A DNA stretch of 40,371 bases, taken from Verrucomicrobiales bacterium (lineage in GTDB: Bacteria; Verrucomicrobiota; Verrucomicrobiia; Verrucomicrobiales; DEV007). The notes under the pieces were generated by a model. That model was not told where the DNA came from. It did not search any database and saw only the letters and a program-made list of their open reading frames with translations. A program made the translations under genes and the position numbers. Below, one piece after another: positions 17,601 to 25,595 of this stretch (position 1 is the first letter of the stretch; every line of letters starts with the position of its first letter). The stretch is taken from assembly GCA_021648365.1 (NCBI GenBank), contig JAKISY010000033.1, positions 1 to 40,371 on the forward strand, written 5' to 3'.

Positions 17601-20600
17601 CCATCCCAGGCTTTACGCCCCATCACACCGATCTGACCTTCACCACCTTCTGGCCCCATCAAGCCAGGCAAAGTGCTTACTTCATCAAAACCAGCATTTT
17701 CCAATACCTTCGCCCAAGTCTCACGCGAGATCAAAGGCTGATCAGGACGCAAGTCCGTATCAGTGAAACTCCACCAACCACTGGTCAAACCAAAGGTCGC
17801 TTCAGTCCACAACTGCGGAGTTGCTAGATCCATGAACAACAAGGTTCCTCCTGGAGCTAACATGCCATACAAATTTTTCACACTCTCCGTCACATCAGCC
17901 ACGGCGTGCAATACATTGGTGCCGACGATGAAATCAAAGGGACCTTCATCAAAACCTTGCTCTTCAGGAGTTTTTTCAAGATTGAAAGCTTTGTATTCCA
18001 CCTCTTGGAAAGCCGCCAATTTCTGCTGCGCTGGCAAAAAGAAACCTGCCGACACATCTGTGAAAGTATAACTGTGCAGATTGCGTTCCAACTGTGGCAA
18101 AATGTAGGCAGCCAAACCACCCGTTCCTGCACCAACTTCCAAGATGCGCAACCCACGACCTTCTGGTAAACGGCGTGCCGCTTCCTGAACCCCTGCCGCC
18201 ATTCCCGTCATCCAGTGACTAGAAAACAAACCGTCACCGTAGAATTGCTCAAGCAAATCAGCACCCTGACCACCAAACAACACCTGCACCGCATCTTTTT
18301 CACCCAACATGATGGGAGCAAAATCCTCACCCGTCATGGCGCAGATCATCGCTTCAGGCAAATGCCCAGGATGATCAATCAAGAAACGTTTCAGCTCTTC
18401 AGCAGATGTTTGCGCCGCTTCAGCGAGAGCCGGCATCGGGCGCCAAGATTCTCCTTCAGCTTTGATCAAGCCGCGCTTAGCTAGCTTATCCATCAAACGT
18501 GCAAAAACCCGTTGCATGCCCTCAGTCACCTTGAGCGTCTCGGCGCTAAAAATCACCTCGCCTTTGCAATCCACCCCAAGCTCCAGCAAACCGTTTGCCA
18601 CCAAGGCAGCTGCTAACACATCCTCATCAGCCATCACCTTAATGAGCTTATCCCGACCGCGCATATCGAGCACATCATTGAGCGCTGTCGCCACCGTTTT
18701 GCTCAAATCTGCCAATGGCATAGCCTCCAGAGGCTTCGCCTCACCCGCTGCAGGAGAACGCTCCCAGTCCACATGGTAAACCACATCGCGCCCACCTCCT
18801 GAAGCGCCGGAGCGCCTAACTGAGCTCATCGCCACCGCACGGAAACCGTCCACCAACACACAAGGGCTGCCTGACTCGTCGTAGAGACCAATACGCCCCT
18901 CGATCAATTCTTCGTTGCAAGTCAAAACCTCAGCACGAACACGACTACTTGCACCTGGAGACTTCATATACAAAATGCGATCAAAGCGCACCGGCAATTT
19001 CATCCCCGCTTTACGGTCCTCTATCGTTTGCGCTCCTGCCGAGAAAACATGCAATGCCCCATCCAAGATCACCGGATGCAAAGCGTATTCGCCTACACGT
19101 TTGGCGCTCGCCTCAGTCAGCTTCACCACCCCAGAAGATTTGCCGCCACTAGCATTAAGCTCTTTCACCGGCTTAAACTCATCACCATAACGCAAACCTA
19201 GGTTCGCCATGTATTCGTAAAATTCATCCGCAGGCACCGCAGTCAAATCCTCTCCTGGAGCTTCCCAATCGCTCTCAGTGAAAGAAGACTCCACACGCTC
19301 CGAACGCAAATACCCCACCACATGAACCGACCAAGTATCGGAAGGCTCAAAGCAACTTTGAATCTGGAACGTTCTCTCAATAGGATCGTAACTCAGCTCA
19401 AGAACCAGACCTGTAGGAGGGTCTGGCATGATCAAAGGTTTACGAATATCCAAACCTTCAATAGCAAACGGACGTCCTTCGAAGATTTCGATTCCAGCCT
19501 CCAATACCATGTCAATAAAAGCTGCTGCAGGGAAGACGATGTGTGTATCAACCTTGTGATCACGAAGGTAAGCCATGTGACGCTCATCCAAGCGAGTCGT
19601 CCACGTTGGCGTCGCACGCGGTGTGCGCGTATCCAACAAACCTTTCCCGCCAGGAGCCAAACGACTGTCGCGCAACTCGCCCGACTCGTGCCACCACCGC
19701 TCCATGTTCCAAGGGTAAGTTGGCAAGGTCAAGGCATGACGCGAAGGCGTCATCTCAGAAAAGTTCATCACCACACCAAGTCGGTGCAATTCTAGAGCCG
19801 CCTCCAGAGCGCAACCGTATTCGCGTTCGCGACGAGTCGAAGCGACCACCGTGGCGTCAGTATCACTATCTGCCAAACATTCCTTGATCGAAATCGCCAG
19901 CGCAGGATGCGAACTGATTTCCAACCACACATCCACTCCGAACTCATCCACCGCTTCAACAGCAGAAACGAATTGCACCGGCTGACGAATTCCTCGCGCC
20001 CAGTGGTTCGCAGTGACATCTTTCCCCTCGCATCGTTTGCCCGTCACCGTGCTGAAAAATGGCACCGTCTCATCTTGTGGGGTGAAGTCAGCCAAGGCCT
20101 TCTCCAACGCATCCGCAGCGGGTTGCATCAAAGCATGGTGAAAAGGATGATCCACTTTCACAAAACGAGCGAATACTTCCGCCGCTTCCAACTCTTCTTG
20201 GATCAACTTCAATGCAGCTTCTGGTCCTGACAAAGTCAATGACTGCGGCCCATTAAAAGCCGCAATACTCACGCCAGCATCATGCTTGGCAATCAGCTCC
20301 TCAGCTTTCTCTTTAGTGACAGCTATCGCTAACATCGTTCCTTCACCACGCGCACATTCATTCATCAATTGCGCACGCAATACGATCACTCGCGCGCCCT
20401 CTTCCATCGTCAAAACTCCCGCCAAACACGCAGCAGCAATCTCACCCACACTGTGTCCAGTGATCGCGGCAGGCTCTACGCCCCACGACTTCCACAACTG
20501 CGAGAGTGCATACTGCATCGCAAAAATAGCAGGCTGACCAATCGCCGTCTGCTTCAAACGAGAATCCTCTTCGTCACGCGCCAATTCCTCAAGCAGTGAA

Positions 20601-22351
20601 AATTGAGCATGTGGCTCCATCGCAGCCGCACAAGCTTCCATCGCTTCACGAAAGACCGGCTCGTTCGCCATCAACTCACGTCCCATGCCCCACCACTGCG
20701 GCCCCTGACCACTCATGATGAAACCCACCCTGATCGGATGCTCGGGTGCTGGAGTGAACGAATCGCGCAAAGTCACACCATTCTCTTCCTCCGCGTGAGC
20801 ACGCAACTCCTCCACCAATTCCATCACAGAGCTTACCACCGTCGTCAGACGATAGGCGTGCTGATTGCGACGCGCACCCAAAGTGTAAACCAAATCCGCA
20901 AGCCGTGAATCACACGCTCCCTTAGCCTCCTCCGCTTCCAGCCAATCAGCCAAATCCGTAGCCGCCGCTTTCAACGACTCCTCCGAACGAGCACACAACA
21001 TCACTGGCCAAGCTTTGTCTTTTTTGACAGCTTTGCGCTCTACCACCTGCTCAGGTGGCTGTTCCAAAATGATATGCGCATTCGCTCCACCAAAACCAAA
21101 AGAATTGATCCCCACCAAACGAGGCCCGCCATTGGTATCAGGGAACTCTTCGACTTCCACTGGCACCCGTAGCTTGCACTTTTCAAAATCGATGTGCTCA
21201 CTTGGCTTTTTGAAATGCAAACTCGGAGGAATTAGACCGCGCTTCACCACCATCGCAGCTTTGATCAGACCCGCTACCCCAGCAGCCGTCTCCAAGTGAC
21301 CCAGATTCGATTTTACTGAGCCAATCGGCAAAGGCTTGTCCGCTGGGCGATCCTCGCACAAAGCACCTGCCAGAGCATGCGCCTCGATCGGATCTCCCAC
21401 CGCCGTGCCAGTTCCGTGAGCCTCCACATAACCAATGCTACTAGGAGACACGCCCGCATCCTTACAAGCATCCTTCACCAAGCGCCGCTGCGCGTCTTCA
21501 CCCGGAAGTGAAATTCCGTTAGTGTGACCATCTTGGTTGGTCGAAGTGCCACTGATCACCGCATAGATCGAGTCCCCATCAGCGATCGCTTTGGAAAGAG
21601 GTTTCAGCAAAACCATGCCAGCGCCCTCACCGCGCACAAAACCATTCGCCGAAGCATCAAATGCACGACATTGCCCCGTCGGAGACAACATCCCCGCCTG
21701 TGAAAATCCGATAAAGCCATCAGGCGTGATCATCACCGTCACCCCACCCGCGAGAGCCATATCACAGCGCCCCTTCAACAACTCCTCGCATGCAGCGTGA
21801 GTAGCAGAGAGAGCCGACGAACACGCCGTATCCATAGCAATACTCGGCCCCAACAAATTGAGACAATAAGAAATACGATTAGCTGCGATACTATGCGCAT
21901 TACCCGTCGGCGAGTGTGGACTGATACCTGTCCTATCCGTCGCGCTGCCTTGGATACTCTGATAATCTGTATGGGAAATCCCCGTGAACACCCCAATATT
22001 GGTGCCATTCTCAAAATCAAGGATCACTCCAGCATCCTCGATTGCCTCATAAGCCGTCTCCAACAACAAACGCTGCTGAGGATCGATATACGGAGCTTCA
22101 CGAGGCGAAATACCAAAAAACTGCGGATCAAATTGATCAATCCCTTCAATGAAGCCACCCCACTTAGCGATTGTCTTTCCAGCCAGTCCAGGCTCAGCAT
22201 CATAGAAACGCTCGACATTCCATCGATCAGAAGGCACCTCCACTACCGCGTTGCCCCCCTTCAACAAAAAATCCCAATACGATTCGACATCGTTCAGCTT
22301 ACCGGGAAACCGGCAGCCCATTCCAATGATAGCAATTTTTTCTTTGTTCAT
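14621..22351 (-). CDS. Highly reducing type I polyketide synthase, KS-AT-DH-cMT-ER-KR-ACP
   Basis: A 2576-residue single-module synthase. Domains by residue: KS 4-430 (Cys177 in DTACSSA, His312, His352); AT 540-860 (Ser634 in GHSVGE, substrate-region motif HPFH at 735-738); DH 900-1175 (His932, Asp1097 in HPVILDGALH); C-methyltransferase about 1350-1570 (SAM motif LEVGAGTGG at 1404-1412); KR structural half about 1610-1820; ER 1830-2147 (HAGAGGVGMAA at 1968-1978); KR 2160-2385 (GGFGGFG at 2174, Lys2279, Tyr2316); ACP 2445-2520 (Ser2480 in GLDSL); then an acidic tail of about 55 residues. It has no N-terminal docking segment, loading module or thioesterase, which suggests iterative use with release by a separate enzyme. 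The order matches fungal highly reducing synthases. Malonyl-CoA is the likely extender, with methyl branches added by cMT; this is inferred. The DH glycine in HxxxGxxxxP is Thr936. Confidence 0.95.
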   Translation of the reverse strand: MNKEKIAIIGMGCRFPGKLNDVESYWDFLLKGGNAVVEVPSDRWNVERFYDAEPGLAGKTIAKWGGFIEGIDQFDPQFFGISPREAPYIDPQQRLLLETAYEAIEDAGVILDFENGTNIGVFTGISHTDYQSIQGSATDRTGISPHSPTGNAHSIAANRISYCLNLLGPSIAMDTACSSALSATHAACEELLKGRCDMALAGGVTVMITPDGFIGFSQAGMLSPTGQCRAFDASANGFVRGEGAGMVLLKPLSKAIADGDSIYAVISGTSTNQDGHTNGISLPGEDAQRRLVKDACKDAGVSPSSIGYVEAHGTGTAVGDPIEAHALAGALCEDRPADKPLPIGSVKSNLGHLETAAGVAGLIKAAMVVKRGLIPPSLHFKKPSEHIDFEKCKLRVPVEVEEFPDTNGGPRLVGINSFGFGGANAHIILEQPPEQVVERKAVKKDKAWPVMLCARSEESLKAAATDLADWLEAEEAKGACDSRLADLVYTLGARRNQHAYRLTTVVSSVMELVEELRAHAEEENGVTLRDSFTPAPEHPIRVGFIMSGQGPQWWGMGRELMANEPVFREAMEACAAAMEPHAQFSLLEELARDEEDSRLKQTAIGQPAIFAMQYALSQLWKSWGVEPAAITGHSVGEIAAACLAGVLTMEEGARVIVLRAQLMNECARGEGTMLAIAVTKEKAEELIAKHDAGVSIAAFNGPQSLTLSGPEAALKLIQEELEAAEVFARFVKVDHPFHHALMQPAADALEKALADFTPQDETVPFFSTVTGKRCEGKDVTANHWARGIRQPVQFVSAVEAVDEFGVDVWLEISSHPALAISIKECLADSDTDATVVASTRREREYGCALEAALELHRLGVVMNFSEMTPSRHALTLPTYPWNMERWWHESGELRDSRLAPGGKGLLDTRTPRATPTWTTRLDERHMAYLRDHKVDTHIVFPAAAFIDMVLEAGIEIFEGRPFAIEGLDIRKPLIMPDPPTGLVLELSYDPIERTFQIQSCFEPSDTWSVHVVGYLRSERVESSFTESDWEAPGEDLTAVPADEFYEYMANLGLRYGDEFKPVKELNASGGKSSGVVKLTEASAKRVGEYALHPVILDGALHVFSAGAQTIEDRKAGMKLPVRFDRILYMKSPGASSRVRAEVLTCNEELIEGRIGLYDESGSPCVLVDGFRAVAMSSVRRSGASGGGRDVVYHVDWERSPAAGEAKPLEAMPLADLSKTVATALNDVLDMRGRDKLIKVMADEDVLAAALVANGLLELGVDCKGEVIFSAETLKVTEGMQRVFARLMDKLAKRGLIKAEGESWRPMPALAEAAQTSAEELKRFLIDHPGHLPEAMICAMTGEDFAPIMLGEKDAVQVLFGGQGADLLEQFYGDGLFSSHWMTGMAAGVQEAARRLPEGRGLRILEVGAGTGGLAAYILPQLERNLHSYTFTDVSAGFFLPAQQKLAAFQEVEYKAFNLEKTPEEQGFDEGPFDFIVGTNVLHAVADVTESVKNLYGMLAPGGTLLFMDLATPQLWTEATFGLTSGWWSFTDTDLRPDQPLISRETWAKVLENAGFDEVSTLPGLMGPEGGEGQIGVMGRKAWDGKAPVQIAKKSEVTDEDTEEVEEVAEPEPVASSWVILADQEGVGASLAETLRAEGKQCRLVTQAAEFAAKGDDAFEMNPESPEDWTKLFESWSSDERPERFVYMWTIDEKIAEDGSDALIGTDALLHFSHALDQFYPTGGTRVDHITRGGQPAGRDQGPVIVSQGPSIGLFRVILSEHPNIPCQGVDLPSEVSADDAQMLLAELLSSATDREVALRGEARYAQRMTRGLATDEKVLSPDVPLRLESRERGILDSLKFTAFPQEQCAKGDVLIKVKAAGMNFRDVLKALALYPAETADARMYGDEVAGEVVAIGEGVDSVKVGDQVFGLAVFGLATHTLARAADVTLIPEGVSHEEAATLPVVFMTSWHALKHAARLRKGEWILVHAGAGGVGMAAIQIAHHLGAKVIASAGSPVKRAMLKTLGVAEVIDSRKGDFAEQVMELTDRRGVDVVLNALAAEAIPMGLSCLAESGRFIEIGKRDIYQNSKLPLFSLRRNASFHVIAMDAIFAGDEDLTRELLGEVVDLVAEGALTPLPFRTFPACRVDAAFRLMAAGKHIGKVVIAFADPFVHRIGEALHQDFRVDSEATYLITGGFGGFGRVLAKWLVESGARHLTLTSRQGAATKGAAEFIEELKELGVETLAVAADVGSADSVKGIFKEIAATGRPLKGVFHLAMVIDDAPLADLNPERMAAVMAPKALGAWLLHEATAKLDLDAFVMFSSISSIFGNPAQGNYSAANALIDALTHHRHAMGLPSLGVNWGVLGGEGYVARNEKVAEFLERQGTFSIEPNEVTGLLDSFLDDNVTQAAVIRVDWAKWRQSFRSMQDNPLLERIFAGGVEVDESSSGAGDWRVKIESAEPDEREAVVCLAVQDIVGSVLRVKPETLREDQPLTDLGLDSLMGVEIETLIESSIGVTLPPTSLMRARTIGQIATLIYGHLGGESTASVAAEPAAPVEEELSLDEVDLDALSDADLEGLLEDEPEDKTKPEAAAPAG

Positions 22352-22627
22352 TTGAACTAAATCTCTTCTGGTTACCCTTTTTCAGCGTGTATCTTAAAGC
22401 AAATCACAAACACAATCATCACTCAGATTTGCACACGACTTCTCTTCGCCTCGTTTGAAGGCGATAAGAAGCTTTGGAAATCGCACAGAATAATGACCTT
22501 TGCAAGTAGGAGATATGGAATATATGCTAGTCCATCCATCTTTAGAAACCAAAAACCACTTAGCCGCTAGAATAGTCGCCGCATCATTGACAGAAGCTCT
22601 TGCTACTCTAGTTTGTTCGTATTTAAT
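22352..22627. promoter_or_regulatory. Divergent intergenic region between the polyketide synthase and the chalcone-isomerase-like gene
   Basis: These 276 bases separate two divergently transcribed units and must hold the promoter of the polyketide operon on the minus strand and that of the opposite unit on the plus strand. I see no coding sequence, no strong palindromic operator and no convincing -10/-35 pair on the minus strand (TAAGAT near 22393 is a weak -10 candidate). No regulator gene lies nearby. Confidence 0.5.
22587..22614 (+). promoter_or_regulatory. Putative promoter of the chalcone-isomerase-like gene
   Basis: A perfect TTGACA (22587-22592) precedes a poor -10 element TAGTTT (22609-22614) by 16 bases. 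As with the cytochrome gene, the start codon at 22628 would lie only a few bases from the transcription start. Confidence 0.3.
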
Positions 22628-23218
22628 ATGAAACTCATGAAATTGTCGCCCTACTCCTACATTCTCATCTGGGCAATGACGCTAATGTTAACATGTAACT
22701 CAGTCAGAGCCGACGTCGTTAAGGATGTGCTCGTACCACCGCGCATTCCTTGCCAAGGAACCATATTAACGCTCAACGGAACCGCAATTCGCTCAAAATG
22801 GGGATTCAATGTCTATGTCGTCGCGCTCTACTTGAATGAAAAAATGCATAGTGCTGAAACCATCATGTCCGACCGCGAGCACAAGCGCATTCATATCACG
22901 ATGCTACGCGGAGTCAGCAAAAAGCAATTCGTCTCCACCATCCACAAGAGCATCAAAATCAATTTCTCTGAAGATGAGCAAAAACTCTTCGCCACCCAAC
23001 TAAAAGCCTTCATGGCTTGTTTTGGTGGCGGCAGTTCGCTCGACCGTTTTAGCACCATCAATGTCGATTATGTTCCAAATAAAGGCATGCTGGTCGAAGT
23101 GAATGACGGCAAGGCTAAACTCATACCCGGTGAGCAGTTCTATCACGCTATCCTGCGCCTATGGATTGGGCAACCTCTTCAAGCGTCTATAAAAACAGGT
23201 CTAGTTGGTAAAAACTAG
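22628..23218 (+). CDS. Secreted chalcone-isomerase-like protein
   Basis: About 196 residues from the ATG at 22628; an in-frame TTG at 22613 would add five residues and is less likely. An N-terminal signal peptide (hydrophobic YSYILIWAMTLMLT, ending near VRAD) is followed by a domain of the bacterial chalcone isomerase-like type. The clues are LNGTAIRSKWGFNVYVVALYLNE near the start, then a KRIHITMLRGVSKKQF strand, and the late LIPGEQFYHAILRLWIGQ. Bacterial members are exported and their activity is unknown. The eukaryotic fold relatives include fatty-acid-binding proteins as well as flavonoid isomerases. The gene is divergent from the polyketide synthase and followed 82 bases later by a lipoprotein hydrolase gene, so a lipid-related envelope role is possible but unproven. 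Confidence 0.75.
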   Translation: MKLMKLSPYSYILIWAMTLMLTCNSVRADVVKDVLVPPRIPCQGTILTLNGTAIRSKWGFNVYVVALYLNEKMHSAETIMSDREHKRIHITMLRGVSKKQFVSTIHKSIKINFSEDEQKLFATQLKAFMACFGGGSSLDRFSTINVDYVPNKGMLVEVNDGKAKLIPGEQFYHAILRLWIGQPLQASIKTGLVGKN

Positions 23219-23300
23219 TCACTCCTGCCCCGCCCAATACATACAGTTCGCTGCACACCCTGTTTTAATTCCCTCAAACTCTTTAGCTATCGTATTCCTT

Positions 23301-24938
23301 ATGAAATCACTTATTCCGCTGCTCCTATTCGCCACATCTCTCACTCTCGTAGGTTGCAACACCTACTCGAAAGCCAAGTTGCGCCCCATTTCAAAAATCA
23401 CTGCAACTGGCGAGCAAAAAGCCCTCTACCAATCGATCAAAGGTTTAAACGATCACCCGCGCGCCCAAATCGGCCGCTATTTAGACACCGCTAATACCGC
23501 CCGCTTGCAACTGCGAGGCAATCCAGGCAATACCCTCGCTCGCTCTGATTACAATTTTGCAGTTTCAAGAATCATAGAAATCATCGGTCGAGAGCAACTC
23601 AAACCCTGGAAATCCGCCCTCACCTGCGGTTCAGGAGAAGGCACCCCTTGGAGTCTCAAAATCAAACCTATCGACTCCAACCCAGACCACAGTCTCGACC
23701 GCTATGAACTACGCGCTGCCGACCGCTACGACTTCAAAGGCAAGCTGGTAGGCGAACGCATCACCAAAGAAGGGCTAGGAGCACCTTTGATCGCCGTGGC
23801 AAAACACGTGAACTTTAAAAAAGTCGACATCGGCACCCGTGGAGAAGGCCGCCTCTTTTACGGGCTCACCGCCGTGATGAAGATCAACAACAGGACGTGT
23901 GAAATAGTCTTGTATGATCCTCTATCCAAAGAAAACATCCCCTTTGATGGTCACAGCTACCCGTTGGCTGCCGACTTCCAAGCTCCACTAGCTCTTGCCT
24001 TGGCAAATCTTGGCATGAAAAAGAGAGAGATCTCAGGCATGTTCAAACCCACCCAACACGAAAGCTCAGCCAAGCTCGCAACCCTCCAGCCCTACAGCCC
24101 AGATAAAATCCCCGTATTATTCATCCATGGACTGGGCAACTCCCCTGCCACTTGGGCTCCCATGTTTGATTATTTGAGAAACGATGAAGCCATTCGCAGG
24201 CGATATCAGTTCTGGTTTTTCAGTTACCCCACTGGAGTGCCCTTCCCTACCACCGCAGCTCAACTTCGCGTGCAACTCAAAGAAATGAGGCAACGCTACC
24301 CAGGGCACAAAGATATCGTCATCATCGGTCACAGCCTAGGAGGCAACATCACCCGCCTGCTGGTCACCGATACAGGGCTAAAAGTCTGGAACCAATTCTA
24401 CGCCAAGCCGCCTGCCGACATTCCATTCCATCCCGAAACTCGTCGAGTGATGAGCGAAGCTTTGATCTTCAAAGCTCAACCTCACATTGCCCGAGTCATC
24501 TTTGCCTCAGCCTCACTCGGAGGTAGTGGCGTGGCCACCAGCTTCATTGGCAAACTCGGCATCAAAATGATTGGCAATCCACTGAAAGAAGATGCCCTCA
24601 CTGAGGATGCTCTCACCTATTTGCGCCCCGAGATACGTAAAGAAGGAAAAAAACATCTACCCAACAGTGTTGAGATCCTCAACCCCGACAGCAAATTCCT
24701 GCAAACCATCAACTCCATCCCCATCAAATCGGGCATCCCCTACCACACCCTCATTGGCGACCAAGGCAAAGGCGGCAACCTCGACCACACCGAACCCGTC
24801 AGCACCGACAGCATCGTGCCCTATTGGAGCAGCCATCTCGACGGAGCTGTTAGCGAACTGGTTATCCCCAGCAAACACTGGACCATCCTGCACCCGCAAG
24901 GCATGGCAGAAATCAAACGTATTTTGAAGAAGTATTAA
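23301..24938 (+). CDS. Alpha/beta-hydrolase lipoprotein (esterase/lipase-like)
   Basis: A 545-residue protein from the ATG at 23301. The upstream in-frame GTG at 23205 would add 32 residues that bury the signal, so I reject it. The N-terminus is a lipoprotein signal peptide with lipobox LVGC. The first ~250 residues form a domain I cannot name. The C-terminal hydrolase begins at VLFIHGLGNSPATW (oxyanion region) and has the nucleophile in IGHSLGGN, a late SIVPYWSSHLDGA segment and a probable catalytic His in PSKHWTILHP. It most resembles lipases or esterases of the PGAP1/lipase-class type found in planctomycete-group genomes. The predicted location is the outer membrane or periplasm. The substrate is unknown. 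Confidence 0.8.
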   Translation: MKSLIPLLLFATSLTLVGCNTYSKAKLRPISKITATGEQKALYQSIKGLNDHPRAQIGRYLDTANTARLQLRGNPGNTLARSDYNFAVSRIIEIIGREQLKPWKSALTCGSGEGTPWSLKIKPIDSNPDHSLDRYELRAADRYDFKGKLVGERITKEGLGAPLIAVAKHVNFKKVDIGTRGEGRLFYGLTAVMKINNRTCEIVLYDPLSKENIPFDGHSYPLAADFQAPLALALANLGMKKREISGMFKPTQHESSAKLATLQPYSPDKIPVLFIHGLGNSPATWAPMFDYLRNDEAIRRRYQFWFFSYPTGVPFPTTAAQLRVQLKEMRQRYPGHKDIVIIGHSLGGNITRLLVTDTGLKVWNQFYAKPPADIPFHPETRRVMSEALIFKAQPHIARVIFASASLGGSGVATSFIGKLGIKMIGNPLKEDALTEDALTYLRPEIRKEGKKHLPNSVEILNPDSKFLQTINSIPIKSGIPYHTLIGDQGKGGNLDHTEPVSTDSIVPYWSSHLDGAVSELVIPSKHWTILHPQGMAEIKRILKKY

Positions 24939-24953
24939 AGGCGGACGGAAAAA

Positions 24954-25592
24954 TCACTCCCCCTCACAGAAAAACTTAGCCACCGCTTTGGAATCTTCCA
25001 AGCGTGGTAAAACGTCAGCTTTGCGCCTCACTTCTGCAATCACCTCCTTGCTCTCTTCCGTATTCAAATCGAGCTCACGGTTCTCCGCTTTTGAAATCAA
25101 AGCCCTCAGTTGCTCCTGCTTGGGAGCTGTCACTTTTTTCTCCAAAATTCGAATACACTTCCCTTTGGAAAAATAATAACGTCGCTCACGCATCGTATCG
25201 ATCGTCTCCCCCTCCTTCTTGCCACTGAACTGCCACCACGAAGCAGACACTAACACAAAAAACACCTGCCCATCGCGATAATAATACATCTCGTCCGCAC
25301 CACCATGACCACCTTCCAGATAGCCTAGATCGATGCGCACCACCTGCCCCGTGCTCTTTGCTCGACGGGTCAACACGCCCTCCATGGGCTCCCCGTCGCA
25401 CTTGAATACCAAGTCTAGCTTCTGCAAGTCCTGCAGAGCTTCCACCTCAACGTAATACTGACGGATGCTAGCTACCTCCGTCTCGACACCTGCTCGATCC
25501 TCCGCAGGTAAATTTCCAGCAAAAAATACAGCCGCACAAAGTAAACTCACGCCACTCGCCAGCCCTCGTTGACATTGAAATAAAGTCCTCAT
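24954..25592 (-). CDS. Secreted protein of unknown function downstream of accA
   Basis: A 212-residue protein with a likely signal peptide (hydrophobic GVSLLCAAVFFAG, ending LPAED). The mature part contains alternating beta-type stretches (DLVFKCDGEPMEG, VVRIDLGYLEGG, MYYYRDGQVFFVLV) and a charged helical C-terminus. I recognise no family. Its start lies 3 bases after the accA stop, so the two are almost certainly co-transcribed. It converges with the hydrolase lipoprotein gene, with 15 bases between stops. Confidence 0.65.
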   Translation of the reverse strand: MRTLFQCQRGLASGVSLLCAAVFFAGNLPAEDRAGVETEVASIRQYYVEVEALQDLQKLDLVFKCDGEPMEGVLTRRAKSTGQVVRIDLGYLEGGHGGADEMYYYRDGQVFFVLVSASWWQFSGKKEGETIDTMRERRYYFSKGKCIRILEKKVTAPKQEQLRALISKAENRELDLNTEESKEVIAEVRRKADVLPRLEDSKAVAKFFCEGE

Positions 25593-25595
25593 TTT

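Noticed and set aside
14632..22360. Many frames opposite the polyketide synthase
   Set aside because: All are short, lack family features and lie entirely within a continuous 2576-codon gene with every catalytic motif in frame.
23205..23300. Earlier GTG start for the hydrolase lipoprotein
   Set aside because: It would place 32 residues before a well-formed lipoprotein signal peptide with a lipobox and would overlap the preceding gene.
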